This document shows, piece by piece, positions 60,801 to 62,190 of a DNA stretch of 64,000 nucleotides; position 1 is the stretch's first letter; every line of letters starts with the position of its first letter. A program made the position numbers and the translations under genes. The notes under the pieces are model-generated. The model was not told where the DNA came from and searched no databases. It saw only the letters and a list, made by a program, of their open reading frames with translations. The stretch comes from Incurvaria masculella (taxonomy: Eukaryota; Arthropoda; Insecta; Lepidoptera; Incurvariidae), in assembly GCA_946894095.1 (NCBI GenBank), contig OX335657.1, positions 4,092,001 to 4,156,000 on the forward strand, given 5' to 3'.

Positions 60801-61121
60801 CGTAACATTTTTCAAACATAATTTTAAGACTGTTAGTTTTCCTGAATAAAATAAATAAAAACAGACGCAGAAGCGAAACACTCACCTGAACATGCCGCAG
60901 TAGTTCTCGTCGAAGTCCTGGTCAGGCGGCACCACGCGGTCCAGCAGGCGCGGCGTGAAGGCGAGCGCCGCCGCCGCCGCCAGCAGGCTCGCGTCGCCGA
61001 GCTCGCCCGGCTCCACGGAGAAGCGGCCGGCGAGCCCCGCCGCGCCCTCCGCGCCCTCCGCGCCCGCCGCGCCCTCCGCGTCCGCGCCCTCGCCGCGGAA
61101 CAGCGGCCGCGTGCACATCTC
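9826..61121 (-). CDS. CalpC: Catalytically dead calpain (calpain C-like), 13 exons, both ends incomplete
   Basis: This is a calpain-family protein assembled from 13 minus-strand exons whose splice phases all agree, giving 630 codons without a stop. Domains in order: PC1 (residues about 1-78), PC2 (79-270), C2-like (271-446) and penta-EF-hand (447-630). Calpains are cytosolic calcium-dependent cysteine proteases. Here the motif around the active Cys reads [15 protein letters not shown] (family form LGDCWLLAA), so Cys is Ala at residue 44. The His motif reads TAQAYSVTG, so His is Gln at 201. Asn 230 is kept in RLRNPSG. It should therefore not cut peptide bonds; a regulatory or scaffold role is inference. 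Calpain C of Drosophila is the known non-catalytic member and has about this length. The N-terminal exon (roughly 30-60 residues) and the final exon were not located. Introns range from 87 bp to about 22 kb. Confidence 0.85.
10657..10750 (-). CDS. CalpC: Calpain exon 12: EF-hand region
   Basis: The acceptor is ATGCTGCAG and the donor ACG|GTGAGA. It encodes [19 protein letters not shown], then [12 protein letters not shown]. The family form is L..LVLRFA......F..F....VRL, a strong match. It ends one base into a Glu codon completed by exon 13. Confidence 0.85.
11202..11275 (+). mobile_element. tRNA-like SINE head
   Basis: GTAGCGCATCACTCTAACGA followed about 30 bp later by GGGTTCGGGTCTCC gives A-box-like and B-box-like elements at tRNA spacing. 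It has no acceptor stem. It lies in a calpain intron. Confidence 0.4.
11600..11701 (-). CDS. CalpC: Calpain exon 11: degenerate EF-hand
   Basis: The acceptor is TTTCCAG and the donor AAG|GTACTA. It has 34 codons: [20 protein letters not shown], then [14 protein letters not shown]. The helix-loop-helix layout and the L-R-x-x-L-x-x-A-G helix match penta-EF-hand proteins, but the loop lacks a normal set of calcium ligands. Confidence 0.82.
12256..12429 (-). CDS. CalpC: Calpain exon 10: EF-hand with near-complete loop
   Basis: The acceptor is GGTGCAG and the donor AAG|GTAAAT. It encodes [13 protein letters not shown], then [12 protein letters not shown], the loop [12 protein letters not shown] (residues 523-534 of the assembly) and [12 protein letters not shown]. 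The loop keeps Asp1, Asn3, Ser5, Gly6, Ile8 and Asp12; position 12 is Asp rather than Glu, which would favour weaker or altered metal binding. The acceptor half of this exon has two degraded copies just upstream in the gene. Confidence 0.82.
12473..12790 (-). pseudogene. Two degraded tandem copies of the acceptor half of calpain exon 10
   Basis: Copy one (about 12,473-12,612) and copy two (about 12,613-12,790) repeat, with many changes and small indels, the segment 12,321-12,470 that holds the start of exon 10, its acceptor and about 40 bp of upstream intron. Shared landmarks are GGCGCGCCGCGTCCA, GACGTGAGAGA and TGGGGTAT. Stops and frame changes make them non-coding. Confidence 0.8.
12820..13110 (+). 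mobile_element. Family A repeat in a calpain intron
   Basis: It runs from CCGGCCAAGTGTGAG to GGGTACGGAACCCTGAAAAA, with a short (GACG)n tract. It ends 29 bp from the donor of calpain exon 9. Confidence 0.8.
13139..13192 (-). CDS. CalpC: Calpain exon 9: short EF-hand domain exon
   Basis: The acceptor is ATTTTCAG and the donor GAG|GTAAGG. It has 18 codons, [18 protein letters not shown], in phase 0 at both ends. The call rests on good splice sites, matching phase and position between two better-supported exons. Confidence 0.75.
13280..13352 (-). CDS. CalpC: Calpain exon 8: linker into EF-hand domain
   Basis: The acceptor is CACTTTCAG and the donor CAA|GTAAGT. It encodes (W)[11 protein letters not shown], then [13 protein letters not shown]. 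It is a short exon with AT-rich codon use, unlike the protease exons. It ends in phase 0 and is followed by an intron of only 87 bp. Confidence 0.8.
13441..13983 (+). mobile_element. Family C MITE, complete with TTAA flanks
   Basis: The ends TTAAGGTGGCCCAACCCG and CGGGTTGGGCCACCTTAA are exact inverted copies, flanked by or including the tetramer TTAA, the target site of piggyBac-type transposases. There is no coding capacity in about 543 bp. Confidence 0.85.
14027..14204 (+). mobile_element. Family O MITE
   Basis: It starts AGCCCCGATTGCACGAAG and ends CTTTCGTGCAATCGGCCCT, an inverted terminal pair. Its body GTTCAAACACGTCACTTTTA is shared with 52,941-53,103. Confidence 0.75.
14557..14714 (-). 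CDS. CalpC: Calpain exon 7: end of C2-like domain
   Basis: The acceptor is CGTCGCAG and the donor ATG|GTACGA, which is weak. It encodes [29 protein letters not shown] and [12 protein letters not shown]. The family signature is F.LPPG.Y...P.T..PN....F.LR, and this matches it well. It ends two bases into a Trp codon that exon 8 completes. Confidence 0.9.
14930..15075 (+). mobile_element. Family B SINE fragment (3' body)
   Basis: It shares ATGGTCGAAGCGGCAAT, TTCTGGCATAGCACCTAAT and GCCATGCATGTC with the SINE body. The tRNA head is missing. Confidence 0.6.
15328..15716. mobile_element. Family G MITE, complete
   Basis: The ends TTAAGAACGGCCCGTAAGC and GCTTACGGGCCGACCTTAA are inverted copies, with inner inverted matches such as AAACGTAGTTTACTAAT. 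A 98-codon minus frame inside it is incidental. Confidence 0.75.
15987..16375 (+). mobile_element. tRNA-derived SINE, family B
   Basis: The head has an A-box-like TCGTGGTCTAGGGG and the B box GGTTCAAATCC. The body matches the other copies and ends in a poly(A) run at 16,366-16,375. Confidence 0.8.
16457..16678. mobile_element. Perfect-arm hairpin element beside calpain exon 6
   Basis: Arms of about 85-90 bp, starting CAGCAGGTATATTCCTGGCG and ending CGCCAGGAATAGACCTGCTG, can fold almost completely. The inner arm carries AGTCTAGAAAACCGCTTTTA. The loop is about 45 bp. It ends 18 bp from the exon 6 donor at 16,696-16,697. Confidence 0.8.
16698..16894 (-). CDS. CalpC: Calpain exon 6: C2-like domain
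   Basis: The acceptor is GCATTGCAG and the donor CAG|GTGACG. The phase fits exon 5 exactly and makes [19 protein letters not shown], which corresponds to the FWTNPQF region of other calpains. It then reads [29 protein letters not shown] and [10 protein letters not shown]. This is the beta-sandwich C2-like domain that follows the protease core. It ends in phase 0. Confidence 0.88.
17180..18424. other. Intron sequence, nothing recognised
   Basis: This is mixed intronic sequence of calpain intron 5-6. It holds a short family B scrap near 17,140-17,180 and overlapping frames at 18,139-18,404 that look accidental. Confidence 0.4.
18425..18735 (+). mobile_element. Family J repeat
   Basis: It shares TGGCGTTTACAGCAAACCGA, AAATGTATGGAGAAATTGAA, GCGTTAAGCGAACTAACATTT and CTCGGACTGACCA with 26,565-27,035. 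It is a two-copy dispersed repeat of unknown class. Confidence 0.65.
19335..20426 (-). repeat. 138-bp tandem array made of calpain exon 5 plus its donor site
   Basis: The same landmark (CAGAGCCGCC on the plus strand) falls at 19,371, 19,509, 19,647, 19,785, 19,923, 20,062, 20,200 and 20,339. That is eight copies at 138 or 139 bp. Each unit holds the 3' part of exon 5 ([18 protein letters not shown] to GGGPQYLG), a GTAAGC donor and about 25 bp of intron. The copy at the high-coordinate end is the genuine exon. Two units are 139 bp, so the reading frame breaks there. Copies are almost identical, implying recent expansion or homogenisation. Confidence 0.95.
20254..20426 (-). CDS. CalpC: Calpain exon 5: PC2/C2L junction, first copy of a repeated exon
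   Basis: The acceptor TTTCCAG adds the G that completes the Trp of exon 4, giving [17 protein letters not shown], the strongly conserved calpain W-M-S-x-x-D-F join. It continues [18 protein letters not shown] and [12 protein letters not shown]. The donor TTAG|GTAAGC leaves one base that pairs with exon 6 to make Glu. Only this copy has a real acceptor and the MSFEDF start. The seven downstream copies lack both. Confidence 0.88.
20521..20735. mobile_element. Family K fold-back element, complete
   Basis: The left arm TTACGGCTTTTCACG...GACATTCTCCGACGTTTCGA and right arm TCGAAACGTCGGAGAATGTC...GTGAAAAGCCGTAA pair over about 80 bp. ACATGTTTG and AAACATGT at the outer edges extend the symmetry. 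The insertion lies 95 bp upstream of calpain exon 5. Confidence 0.8.
20740..22050. other. Intron sequence with a decayed family B SINE at 21,723-21,915
   Basis: The decayed minus-strand SINE piece keeps GGAATTAGGTACCATGC and GATACCAACGCGGG-like landmarks. The rest of this part of the 15-kb calpain intron is unassigned. Confidence 0.45.
22050..22545. mobile_element. Family L dispersed repeat
   Basis: It contains AACTTCAAAAAAGGAG, a stretch reading GTTACCTCATAACTTTTTCC and AAACCGATTTTGATGAT, and an ending CGACTTCAAAGAAAAAG. This resembles a repeat widespread in moth and butterfly introns. Ends are not sharp. Confidence 0.45.
22668..22912. mobile_element. Family I MITE
   Basis: It starts CCATGGAGGTGAAGAAATTA and ends ATTCTTTAGCTCCATGG, an imperfect inverted pair. 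The body AAAGTGTCGACACCTCAATT is shared with 24,544-24,900. Confidence 0.7.
22914..23779. other. No recognised feature
   Basis: This is intronic sequence with a few GC-rich patches and no splice-bounded frame. Confidence 0.4.
23780..23907. mobile_element. Family H hairpin MITE
   Basis: GGTTCCACCACCTCCAG at the left and CTGGAGGTGGTGGAAAC at the right, with further inner pairing (AAAGTTAACT-type), make a 128-bp hairpin. Confidence 0.7.
24165..24395 (-). mobile_element. Fold-back repeat carrying a tRNA-like core
   Basis: The outer parts GAATGTGATATGTATG and CATACATATCATATTCC are inverted copies. Between them, on the minus strand at about 24,247-24,330, is a tRNA-like sequence: a D-arm-like GGCGAAATTGGTAGACGC, an anticodon-like stem ATACC/GGTAT with a 7-base loop, and a perfect T arm GCTGGTTCGGGTCCAGC. 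The acceptor stem does not pair and position 33 is not T, so it is a relic or SINE head rather than a working tRNA. Confidence 0.5.
24544..24900. mobile_element. Family I MITE, longer copy
   Basis: It runs from TCACGGAGGTGAAGAAATAA to TTCTTCACCTCCGTGG. It carries about 110 bp not present in the 22.7-kb copy. Confidence 0.7.
25216..26045 (+). mobile_element. Family F repeat split by a family E MITE
   Basis: The left part starts AAGGCTGTCGTGAAGTCAC and reaches CGAAATCGTCTTCCAGGCC at 25,348. The right part resumes TTTCCCTATCCCTGTCAG at 25,718 and ends CCCATAC/TGGGGAATTGATAGG. The uninterrupted relative is at 45,690-46,088 on the other strand. Confidence 0.7.
25349..25717. mobile_element. Family E MITE, TTAA-flanked
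   Basis: The inverted ends are TTAAGACTGTTCCGACCCAT and GGGTCGGAACATCCTTAA, with inner arms AAAGTATTGCACTTTAAG and CTTAAAGTGCAATACTTT. TTAA is present on both sides. A second copy is at 39,132-39,470. Confidence 0.85.
26270..26530 (+). mobile_element. Family F repeat fragment
   Basis: It shares AGCGAAATCGCCTTCCA, CCCTACCCCTAAA, TTGTCAGATTT and TTTTAGAATCCAAA with the split copy at 25.2-26.05 kb. Confidence 0.55.
26565..27035 (+). mobile_element. Family J repeat, longer copy
   Basis: It shares the 18.4-kb landmarks (TGGCGTTTACGGCAAACCGA, GTTAAGCGAACTAACATTT). An inner stretch, GTCGACGTTGCCGTC, is locally repeated at 26,833-26,872. Confidence 0.6.
27175..27300 (+). mobile_element. tRNA-like SINE head with (TGTAT)n tail
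   Basis: GGTCGATGGGTTCAAGTCTC (27,213-27,232) is a good B box/T arm, preceded about 40 bp upstream by an A-box-like region. A (TGTAT)n run follows at 27,268-27,293. Confidence 0.4.
27827..28230 (+). mobile_element. tRNA-derived SINE, family B, near full length
   Basis: The head GCGGCTCGTAGCCTAGTGGC carries the A box. The B box is slightly changed (GGGTTCAATACC). The body is complete and ends in poly(A). Confidence 0.85.
28640..29123 (+). other. Unassigned open frame with faint transposase resemblance
   Basis: A 124-codon frame (28,749-29,123) includes [20 protein letters not shown], which faintly recalls the VTIDE.LV.F region of piggyBac transposases. The catalytic context is incomplete and the match may be chance. 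There is no promoter or splice support. A small reverse SINE scrap lies at 28,570-28,640. Confidence 0.2.
29231..29633 (-). mobile_element. tRNA-derived SINE, family B, near full length
   Basis: The tail poly(T) is at 29,231-29,240 on the plus strand. The head with A and B boxes ends at about 29,633. It is the least diverged copy over the body together with 40,841-41,234. Confidence 0.85.
29640..29775 (+). mobile_element. Family B SINE fragment (3' body)
   Basis: CCAGTTCAATGCCGCCATG and TTTTAGCCATCCATGTC mark the 3' part of a plus-strand SINE, in opposite orientation to its neighbour and followed by a family A copy. Confidence 0.6.
29807..30099 (+). mobile_element. Family A repeat
   Basis: It runs from AACCGGCCAGGTGCGAG to GGGTACGGAACTCTAAAAA. 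The (GACG)n tract is replaced by a short GATG/GATA run. Confidence 0.8.
30100..32736. other. AT-rich intron with one decayed SINE (30,955-31,165, minus)
   Basis: The SINE fragment keeps ATGATATTGGCCCAACACAA and CTACCACCTAGTAAGTAAG. Elsewhere no gene is seen. AGCACTGGCTACACATA occurs twice close together at 32,629-32,690. Confidence 0.45.
32737..33014. mobile_element. Family G MITE
   Basis: Bounded by CTTAAG at both sides, it shares AAACCACTGTTTCAATT, GATTTTCTTTTTGTTTTAAG and TTAGTAAACTATGCTTGTAT with the other G copies. Confidence 0.6.
33112..33440. mobile_element. Two tandem fold-back MITEs, family D
   Basis: Each of the two units (33,112-33,276 and 33,284-33,440) is a hairpin whose arms read AGTCGTAACAGAAACTAAGA and AAAGTAGTACTTTGTGACGT and their reverse. 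They sit 8 bp apart. Confidence 0.8.
33720..34263 (+). mobile_element. Family C MITE, complete with TTAA flanks
   Basis: It begins TTAAGGTGGCCCATCCCG and ends GGGTTGGGCCACCTTAA. It is about 544 bp and closely related to 13,441-13,983. Confidence 0.85.
34282..34680. mobile_element. Rearranged family B SINE (two halves facing each other)
   Basis: At 34,282-34,410 a plus-strand head-side body piece (TGCACCATTTTCTTTCTCTT) meets, at about 34,415-34,680, a minus-strand SINE reaching its head (ACGAGCCGC). This could be an inversion or two insertions. Confidence 0.6.
35017..35204. mobile_element. Family K fold-back element, diverged
   Basis: TGTTACGGCGTTTCAAGC at the left and GCGTAAAAAGCCGTAACA at the right, with GCGTACGAACGTGGCGGATG in the middle. 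The left arm is partly decayed. Confidence 0.7.
35373..35629 (-). CDS. CalpC: Calpain exon 4: PC2 with His-to-Gln, Asn kept
   Basis: The acceptor is CCCGCAG and the donor TG|GTCAGT. It encodes [18 protein letters not shown], a Gly/Ala insert, [27 protein letters not shown] and NDGEFW. The catalytic His position (HAYSVT in active calpains) is CAG, Gln, at 35,579-35,581. The catalytic Asn is AAC at 35,492-35,494. The Trp that normally follows Asn-Pro is Ser. Third codon positions are nearly all G or C. Confidence 0.9.
36262..36343 (-). pseudogene. Detached, degraded copy of the end of calpain exon 3
   Basis: The plus strand reads GAGACTAGATCTGGGAACAG, then a stretch matching 37,144-37,210 with several changes. 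Unlike the 100-bp units it also contains exon sequence further inside exon 3. It lies on the far side of the array, about 860 bp from the genuine exon, so the array is bracketed by two exon copies. Confidence 0.75.
36408..37150 (-). repeat. 100-bp tandem array made of calpain exon 3 end plus its donor site
   Basis: GACGAGGAGACT recurs at 36,428, 36,528, 36,628, 36,739, 36,839, 36,939, 37,039 and 37,139. The spacing is exactly 100 bp except for one 111-bp unit. Read on the minus strand, each unit carries about 25 bp of exon 3, the donor CCT|GTAAGT or a variant, and about 70 bp of intron. The last copy is the real exon edge. Units at 36,739 and 36,939 are nearly identical and alternate with a second type, a 200-bp higher-order pattern. 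Confidence 0.95.
37124..37298 (-). CDS. CalpC: Calpain exon 3: PC2, TGG motif
   Basis: The acceptor is CTTTTCAG and the donor CCT|GTAAGT. It encodes [12 protein letters not shown], then [14 protein letters not shown] (family form: DxTGG) and [11 protein letters not shown]. It ends in phase 0. The last 25 or so bases plus the donor are repeated seven more times in the downstream intron, so this exon is the anchor copy of the 100-bp array at 36.4-37.15 kb. Confidence 0.88.
37299..38329. other. Calpain intron 2-3, nothing further recognised
   Basis: This is ordinary AT-rich intron without repeats I can name. Confidence 0.4.
38330..38670 (-). mobile_element. Family B SINE, head truncated
   Basis: The body is intact from TGCATAGCTAATACCAC to CCACGAGCTG. 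Much of the tRNA-like head is lost. It lies about 120 bp from the calpain exon 2 donor. Confidence 0.7.
38789..38929 (-). CDS. CalpC: Calpain exon 2: start of PC2
   Basis: The acceptor GCCGCAG leaves one base that completes the Arg of exon 1. The protein continues [30 protein letters not shown], then [12 protein letters not shown]. This is the diagnostic calpain stretch (FW..GEW..V..DDRLPT and EKAYAK). The donor is AA|GTTGGT, weak but forced by phase: the Lys codon is finished by the first A of exon 3. The intron upstream is about 22 kb. Confidence 0.88.
39132..39470. mobile_element. Family E MITE
   Basis: The left end is TTAAGGATGTTCTGACCCAT and the right end ATGAGTCGGAACATCCCTAA. Long inner arms read AAAAAGTATTGCACTTTAAG. 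The right TTAA has decayed to CTAA. Confidence 0.85.
39474..40449. other. Calpain intron 1, no gene recognised
   Basis: An 85-86 codon frame is open on each strand at 39,609-39,885. Neither resembles a known family. Confidence 0.4.
40451..40757. mobile_element. Two tandem fold-back MITEs, family D
   Basis: Units at 40,451-40,583 and 40,582-40,757 share GGCTGAGAT(A)AATAGTCGTA and AAAGTAGTACTT(T/C)GTGAC with the 33.1-kb pair. A partial third unit follows to about 40,830. Confidence 0.75.
40841..41234 (-). mobile_element. tRNA-derived SINE, family B, near full length
   Basis: The poly(T) at 40,841-40,849 is the tail. The head ends at ACGAGCCGC near 41,234, and the B box is slightly changed (AATTGAACCC on the plus strand). 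Confidence 0.8.
41981..42268 (+). mobile_element. Family A repeat
   Basis: It starts AACCGGCAAAGCGCG and ends GGGTACGGAA. It keeps GTGTCAGATGGACAGACGG and GCGGAGGCTTAGTAATAGGG. Confidence 0.75.
42270..43850. other. Calpain intron 1, no gene recognised
   Basis: A GC-rich patch at 43,210-43,400 and a (AAT)n-like patch near 43,600 stand out, without an identifiable product. Confidence 0.4.
43855..44165 (+). repeat. Two tandem copies of a dispersed repeat (family M)
   Basis: TTACAAGACGAAC, GGGAGTGAGA and TCAA(T/G)CACC(G/A)CTGCCG occur at about 43,885-43,945 and again at 44,066-44,126. Related single copies are at 27,545-27,640 (plus) and 62,230-62,305 (minus). Confidence 0.6.
45002..45366. mobile_element. 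tRNA-like fold-back piece joined to a partial family A repeat
   Basis: CCAAGGAATGTGACATGTATG (45,008-45,028) is the outer arm of the 24.2-kb element. A T-arm-like AGCTCGATTCCCGG follows on the minus strand. A decayed family A copy (45,146-45,366) starts AACCAGCCATGTAAGAGTCG and lacks its right half. Confidence 0.5.
45690..46088 (-). mobile_element. Family F repeat, uninterrupted copy
   Basis: It runs from CAATTCCCCATACTACG to GTGACTTCACGACAGCCT. At the place where the 25-kb copy carries the E insertion it reads GGGACACGTGCCTGGAAGAC with no insert. Confidence 0.65.
46350..47104 (+). mobile_element. LINE 3' end inside the hAT element
   Basis: The ORF2 end reads [13 protein letters not shown], then [18 protein letters not shown] and a stop at about 46,503. 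A 3' untranslated region closes with (AAATA/AAAT)n at 47,081-47,104. The untranslated region is itself interrupted by a second LINE fragment. Confidence 0.6.
46621..46924 (+). mobile_element. Second LINE ORF2 tail with poly(A)
   Basis: It reads [40 protein letters not shown] and KRNLNKL, a typical LINE ORF2 C-terminus (family form: RT.RF..SF..RTA..WN.LP...F...Y....FK). A stop at about 46,824 is followed by 80 bp and poly(A) at 46,907-46,921. Confidence 0.7.
47141..47278 (+). pseudogene. hAT transposase C-terminal (dimerisation) fragment
   Basis: It reads [20 protein letters not shown], then [20 protein letters not shown] and LRSHF with a stop. The hAT dimerisation signature (P..S..SER.FS..G.......R..L.......L.FL) is clear. 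The domains upstream are missing, so the protein is not functional. Confidence 0.85.
47711..47792 (+). repeat. Interstitial telomere-type (TTAGG)n tract
   Basis: Sixteen perfect copies of the pentamer occur in a row. TTAGG is the usual insect telomere repeat. A shorter run of three to four copies lies at 48,923-48,943. This is inside calpain intron 1, so it is interstitial, not a chromosome end. Confidence 0.9.
48102..48399 (-). mobile_element. Family A repeat
   Basis: It is bounded by TTAGGGTTCCGTACCCAAAG and GTACGGAACGGGCCGGTTTT, with a (CCGT/CCAT)n run at 48,165-48,200. Confidence 0.8.
48400..48665 (-). mobile_element. Family B SINE, head lost
   Basis: It runs from GACATGGATGGCTAATACC to the body motif CAGTTTAACGTGGAATTCGA. 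The tRNA head is replaced by unrelated sequence. Its tail abuts the family A copy. Confidence 0.7.
49169..49473 (+). mobile_element. Family A repeat, complete
   Basis: It begins AACCGGCCAAGTGCGAGTCG and ends GGGTACGGAACCCTAAAAA. It is the best-preserved copy and close to a consensus for this window. Confidence 0.85.
49475..51094. other. Calpain intron 1, with a tRNA-like scrap at 50,137-50,195
   Basis: CTCAGTAGTAGAGCATTTGAC resembles a tRNA D arm with A box, but the T arm is absent. Otherwise nothing was recognised. Confidence 0.35.
51095..51357. mobile_element. Dispersed repeat, LINE/SINE 3'-end type
   Basis: GAACCGATTTTGATGAATTTCA (first 20 bases shared with other moth repeats), AAACTCTTAGGGGGTGAAA and the ending GGGGCCGGTTACTTCAGCTAGT resemble the 3' part of common lepidopteran retroposons. 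Confidence 0.4.
52303..52817 (-). mobile_element. Family C MITE, inverted and diverged
   Basis: It begins CAGGTGGCCCTTCCCGG and ends GGGAAGGCCCACCTTAA. The interior reads as the reverse of the other C copies (CAAAATCGTGCTATTGCGCT). Confidence 0.75.
52941..53103 (+). mobile_element. Family O MITE
   Basis: It runs from AGCCCCGGTTGCACAAAG to CTTTCGTGCACTCGGCCCTT, with the body GTTCAAACACGTCACTTTTA as in the 14-kb copy. Confidence 0.75.
53578..53661 (+). pseudogene. Possible mariner/Tc1-type transposase tail
   Basis: It reads [20 protein letters not shown], then SKWRESF and a stop. This resembles the end of DD-E/D transposases (..VRA.VD.WP.RL..C......F). Upstream sequence is too decayed to extend the match. 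Confidence 0.4.
54140..54340 (+). mobile_element. Dispersed retroposon-tail repeat
   Basis: A (CAGT)n-like run, then CGTCCACTGCTGGACATACG and CCTCTCCAATTTTCCCCCAG, is a stretch I recognise as a recurrent lepidopteran repeat. Confidence 0.45.
54350..59102. other. Calpain intron 1, largely featureless AT-rich sequence
   Basis: It holds a (TA)n microsatellite at 56,223-56,247, a SINE scrap near 54,870-54,945, a fold-back scrap at 57,480-57,515 and a family F fragment at 58,392-58,565 (TTTGTCCATTAGCCAAGGCA). Short frames at 54,581-54,832 and 55,230-55,439 have no recognisable product. Confidence 0.45.
59111..59561. mobile_element. Non-autonomous hAT-type element with 8-bp target duplication
   Basis: TTCACAAG occurs immediately before (59,103-59,110) and after (59,562-59,569) the element. 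The ends are CAGAGTCGGA and CCTTGCTG, i.e. CAG...CTG as in hAT elements. Internal inverted matches include GTGGAGGCCCC. There is no coding content. Confidence 0.75.
59985..60401 (-). mobile_element. LINE reverse-transcriptase C-terminal fragment (CR1/jockey-like)
   Basis: It reads [20 protein letters not shown], then [18 protein letters not shown] and, after a frameshift, [35 protein letters not shown], a stop, [20 protein letters not shown]. This is the post-catalytic part of a LINE reverse transcriptase. It is broken by at least one frameshift and one stop. Confidence 0.85.
60700..60826. mobile_element. Family K fold-back element, half copy
   Basis: Only the centre and right arm remain (GCGTACGAACGTGGCGGATA to GTGAAAAGCCGTAACA). 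It lies 60 bp from the calpain exon 1 donor. Confidence 0.7.
60886..61121 (-). CDS. CalpC: Calpain exon 1 of those found: PC1 core with Cys-to-Ala
   Basis: The acceptor is CTCGCAG and the donor CAG|GTGAGT. The exon begins in phase 0 and ends two bases into an Arg codon. It encodes TRPLFRGEG, a low-complexity Ala/Gly/Glu stretch (residues 13-29), then [29 protein letters not shown] and DENYCGMF. The codon at 60,990-60,992 is GCG (Ala) where active calpains have Cys, and the following Trp is Ser. The reading frame stays open upstream to a Met at 61,181, so an unspliced start cannot be excluded. The missing N-terminal helix argues for another upstream exon. Confidence 0.85.
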
Positions 61122-61123
61122 CT

Positions 61124-61664
61124 GCGAGCACGCTCGGTTACGATCGATCTCTGCCCGGGTGACAGCGCTCGCACGACTCAAACCAGCGAGTACGGAAGGA
61201 CGGGAGTAACAATAGGCTTAGAGTGTGAAGACATACAGAGTCCACTGACGGATGAGACCAACATTGTTTCATACAAAATGTACGGAAATTTCTTTTTTTA
61301 CTAAAAAAAATTCTAAATCGTTGTGTAACTTTAAAATAATAATCTGAAGTTTTGTTTTAAGTTTTAATTGGAAATATTTAGGAAAACTTTGATGGACACA
61401 GAATCAGTGGATCACCCCTTGTTGACCATCAAAAAGGGTTTATGTCCGGATTTTTTTCTCCCGTTTTTCCAAACAATCTGCACAGGTCACCATGCTTTAT
61501 TAAAGAAAAACTAGAGAAATCAGAAAGATTTAAAAAAAACGTTTTAACATTGCATGAGCGCGACTCCAATGTATTGATAACGATTTCCGAAGTGGTCTCA
61601 TCAGGCAGATGTGTTCCATCTACTCCAGGAAATTTAGCTTTAAATCAGCACTTAGAAAAACATT
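61124..61664. other. Upstream of the first calpain exon found; no exon recognised
   Basis: The preceding N-terminal exon or promoter should lie from here upward. I see no convincing start exon up to 64,000. Confidence 0.4.
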
Positions 61665-62190
61665 AAATCCGAAATGCATTTTTTTTTCTCATAAACGTAG
61701 TATTTCACGTGGACGTGTGTACATTAAGTTTGCAACATTTTGGGGGGTCGGGAAGATAGAAATAAAATATGAAATATGTTTAAAAAATGATATCTCCTAA
61801 ACAAATATTTAGAAATGTTATTTAAATTCGAAATACGTATAAAATTGTTCGTTTTTAAAGAATTTAATTTTATTTTACATATTCTAGAAAGAAATATAGC
61901 AATAGCAGTTAGGTTCGCGGCATAGATTTTTTTTAGTAAAAACATTTTTTTAAATACATTTCCGTAATTACAAAATTGTTGCAAATTCACAGTTACATTA
62001 CGCCATAAAAGACTTAACATATACATTTTTTTAATACCTTTTCTAAATATTTGTTTAGGAGATATATATTTTTTTATTCATTTTAATTTTTTTTTTCTAT
62101 CTTCCGGGCCCCGCTAAATGTTGCAAACTTAATGTAAGCATATGAACATGAAATTATATATTTCTGAGAAAAAAAAATCATTTCGGATTT
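61665..62190. mobile_element. Long fold-back MITE (family R)
   Basis: Left arm from AAATCCGAAATG through ATTAAGTTTGCAACATTT and GATATCTCCTAAACAAATAT (to about 61,817). Right arm from ATATTTGTTTAGGAGATATA through AAATGTTGCAAACTTAAT to CATTTCGGATTT. Arms are about 150 bp and the core about 225 bp. It is non-coding. Confidence 0.8.

Noticed and set aside
60833..61174. Alternative minus frames of 69-113 codons, Arg- or Ala-rich
   Set aside because: They overlap calpain exon 1 in other frames. Only one frame gives the calpain motifs.
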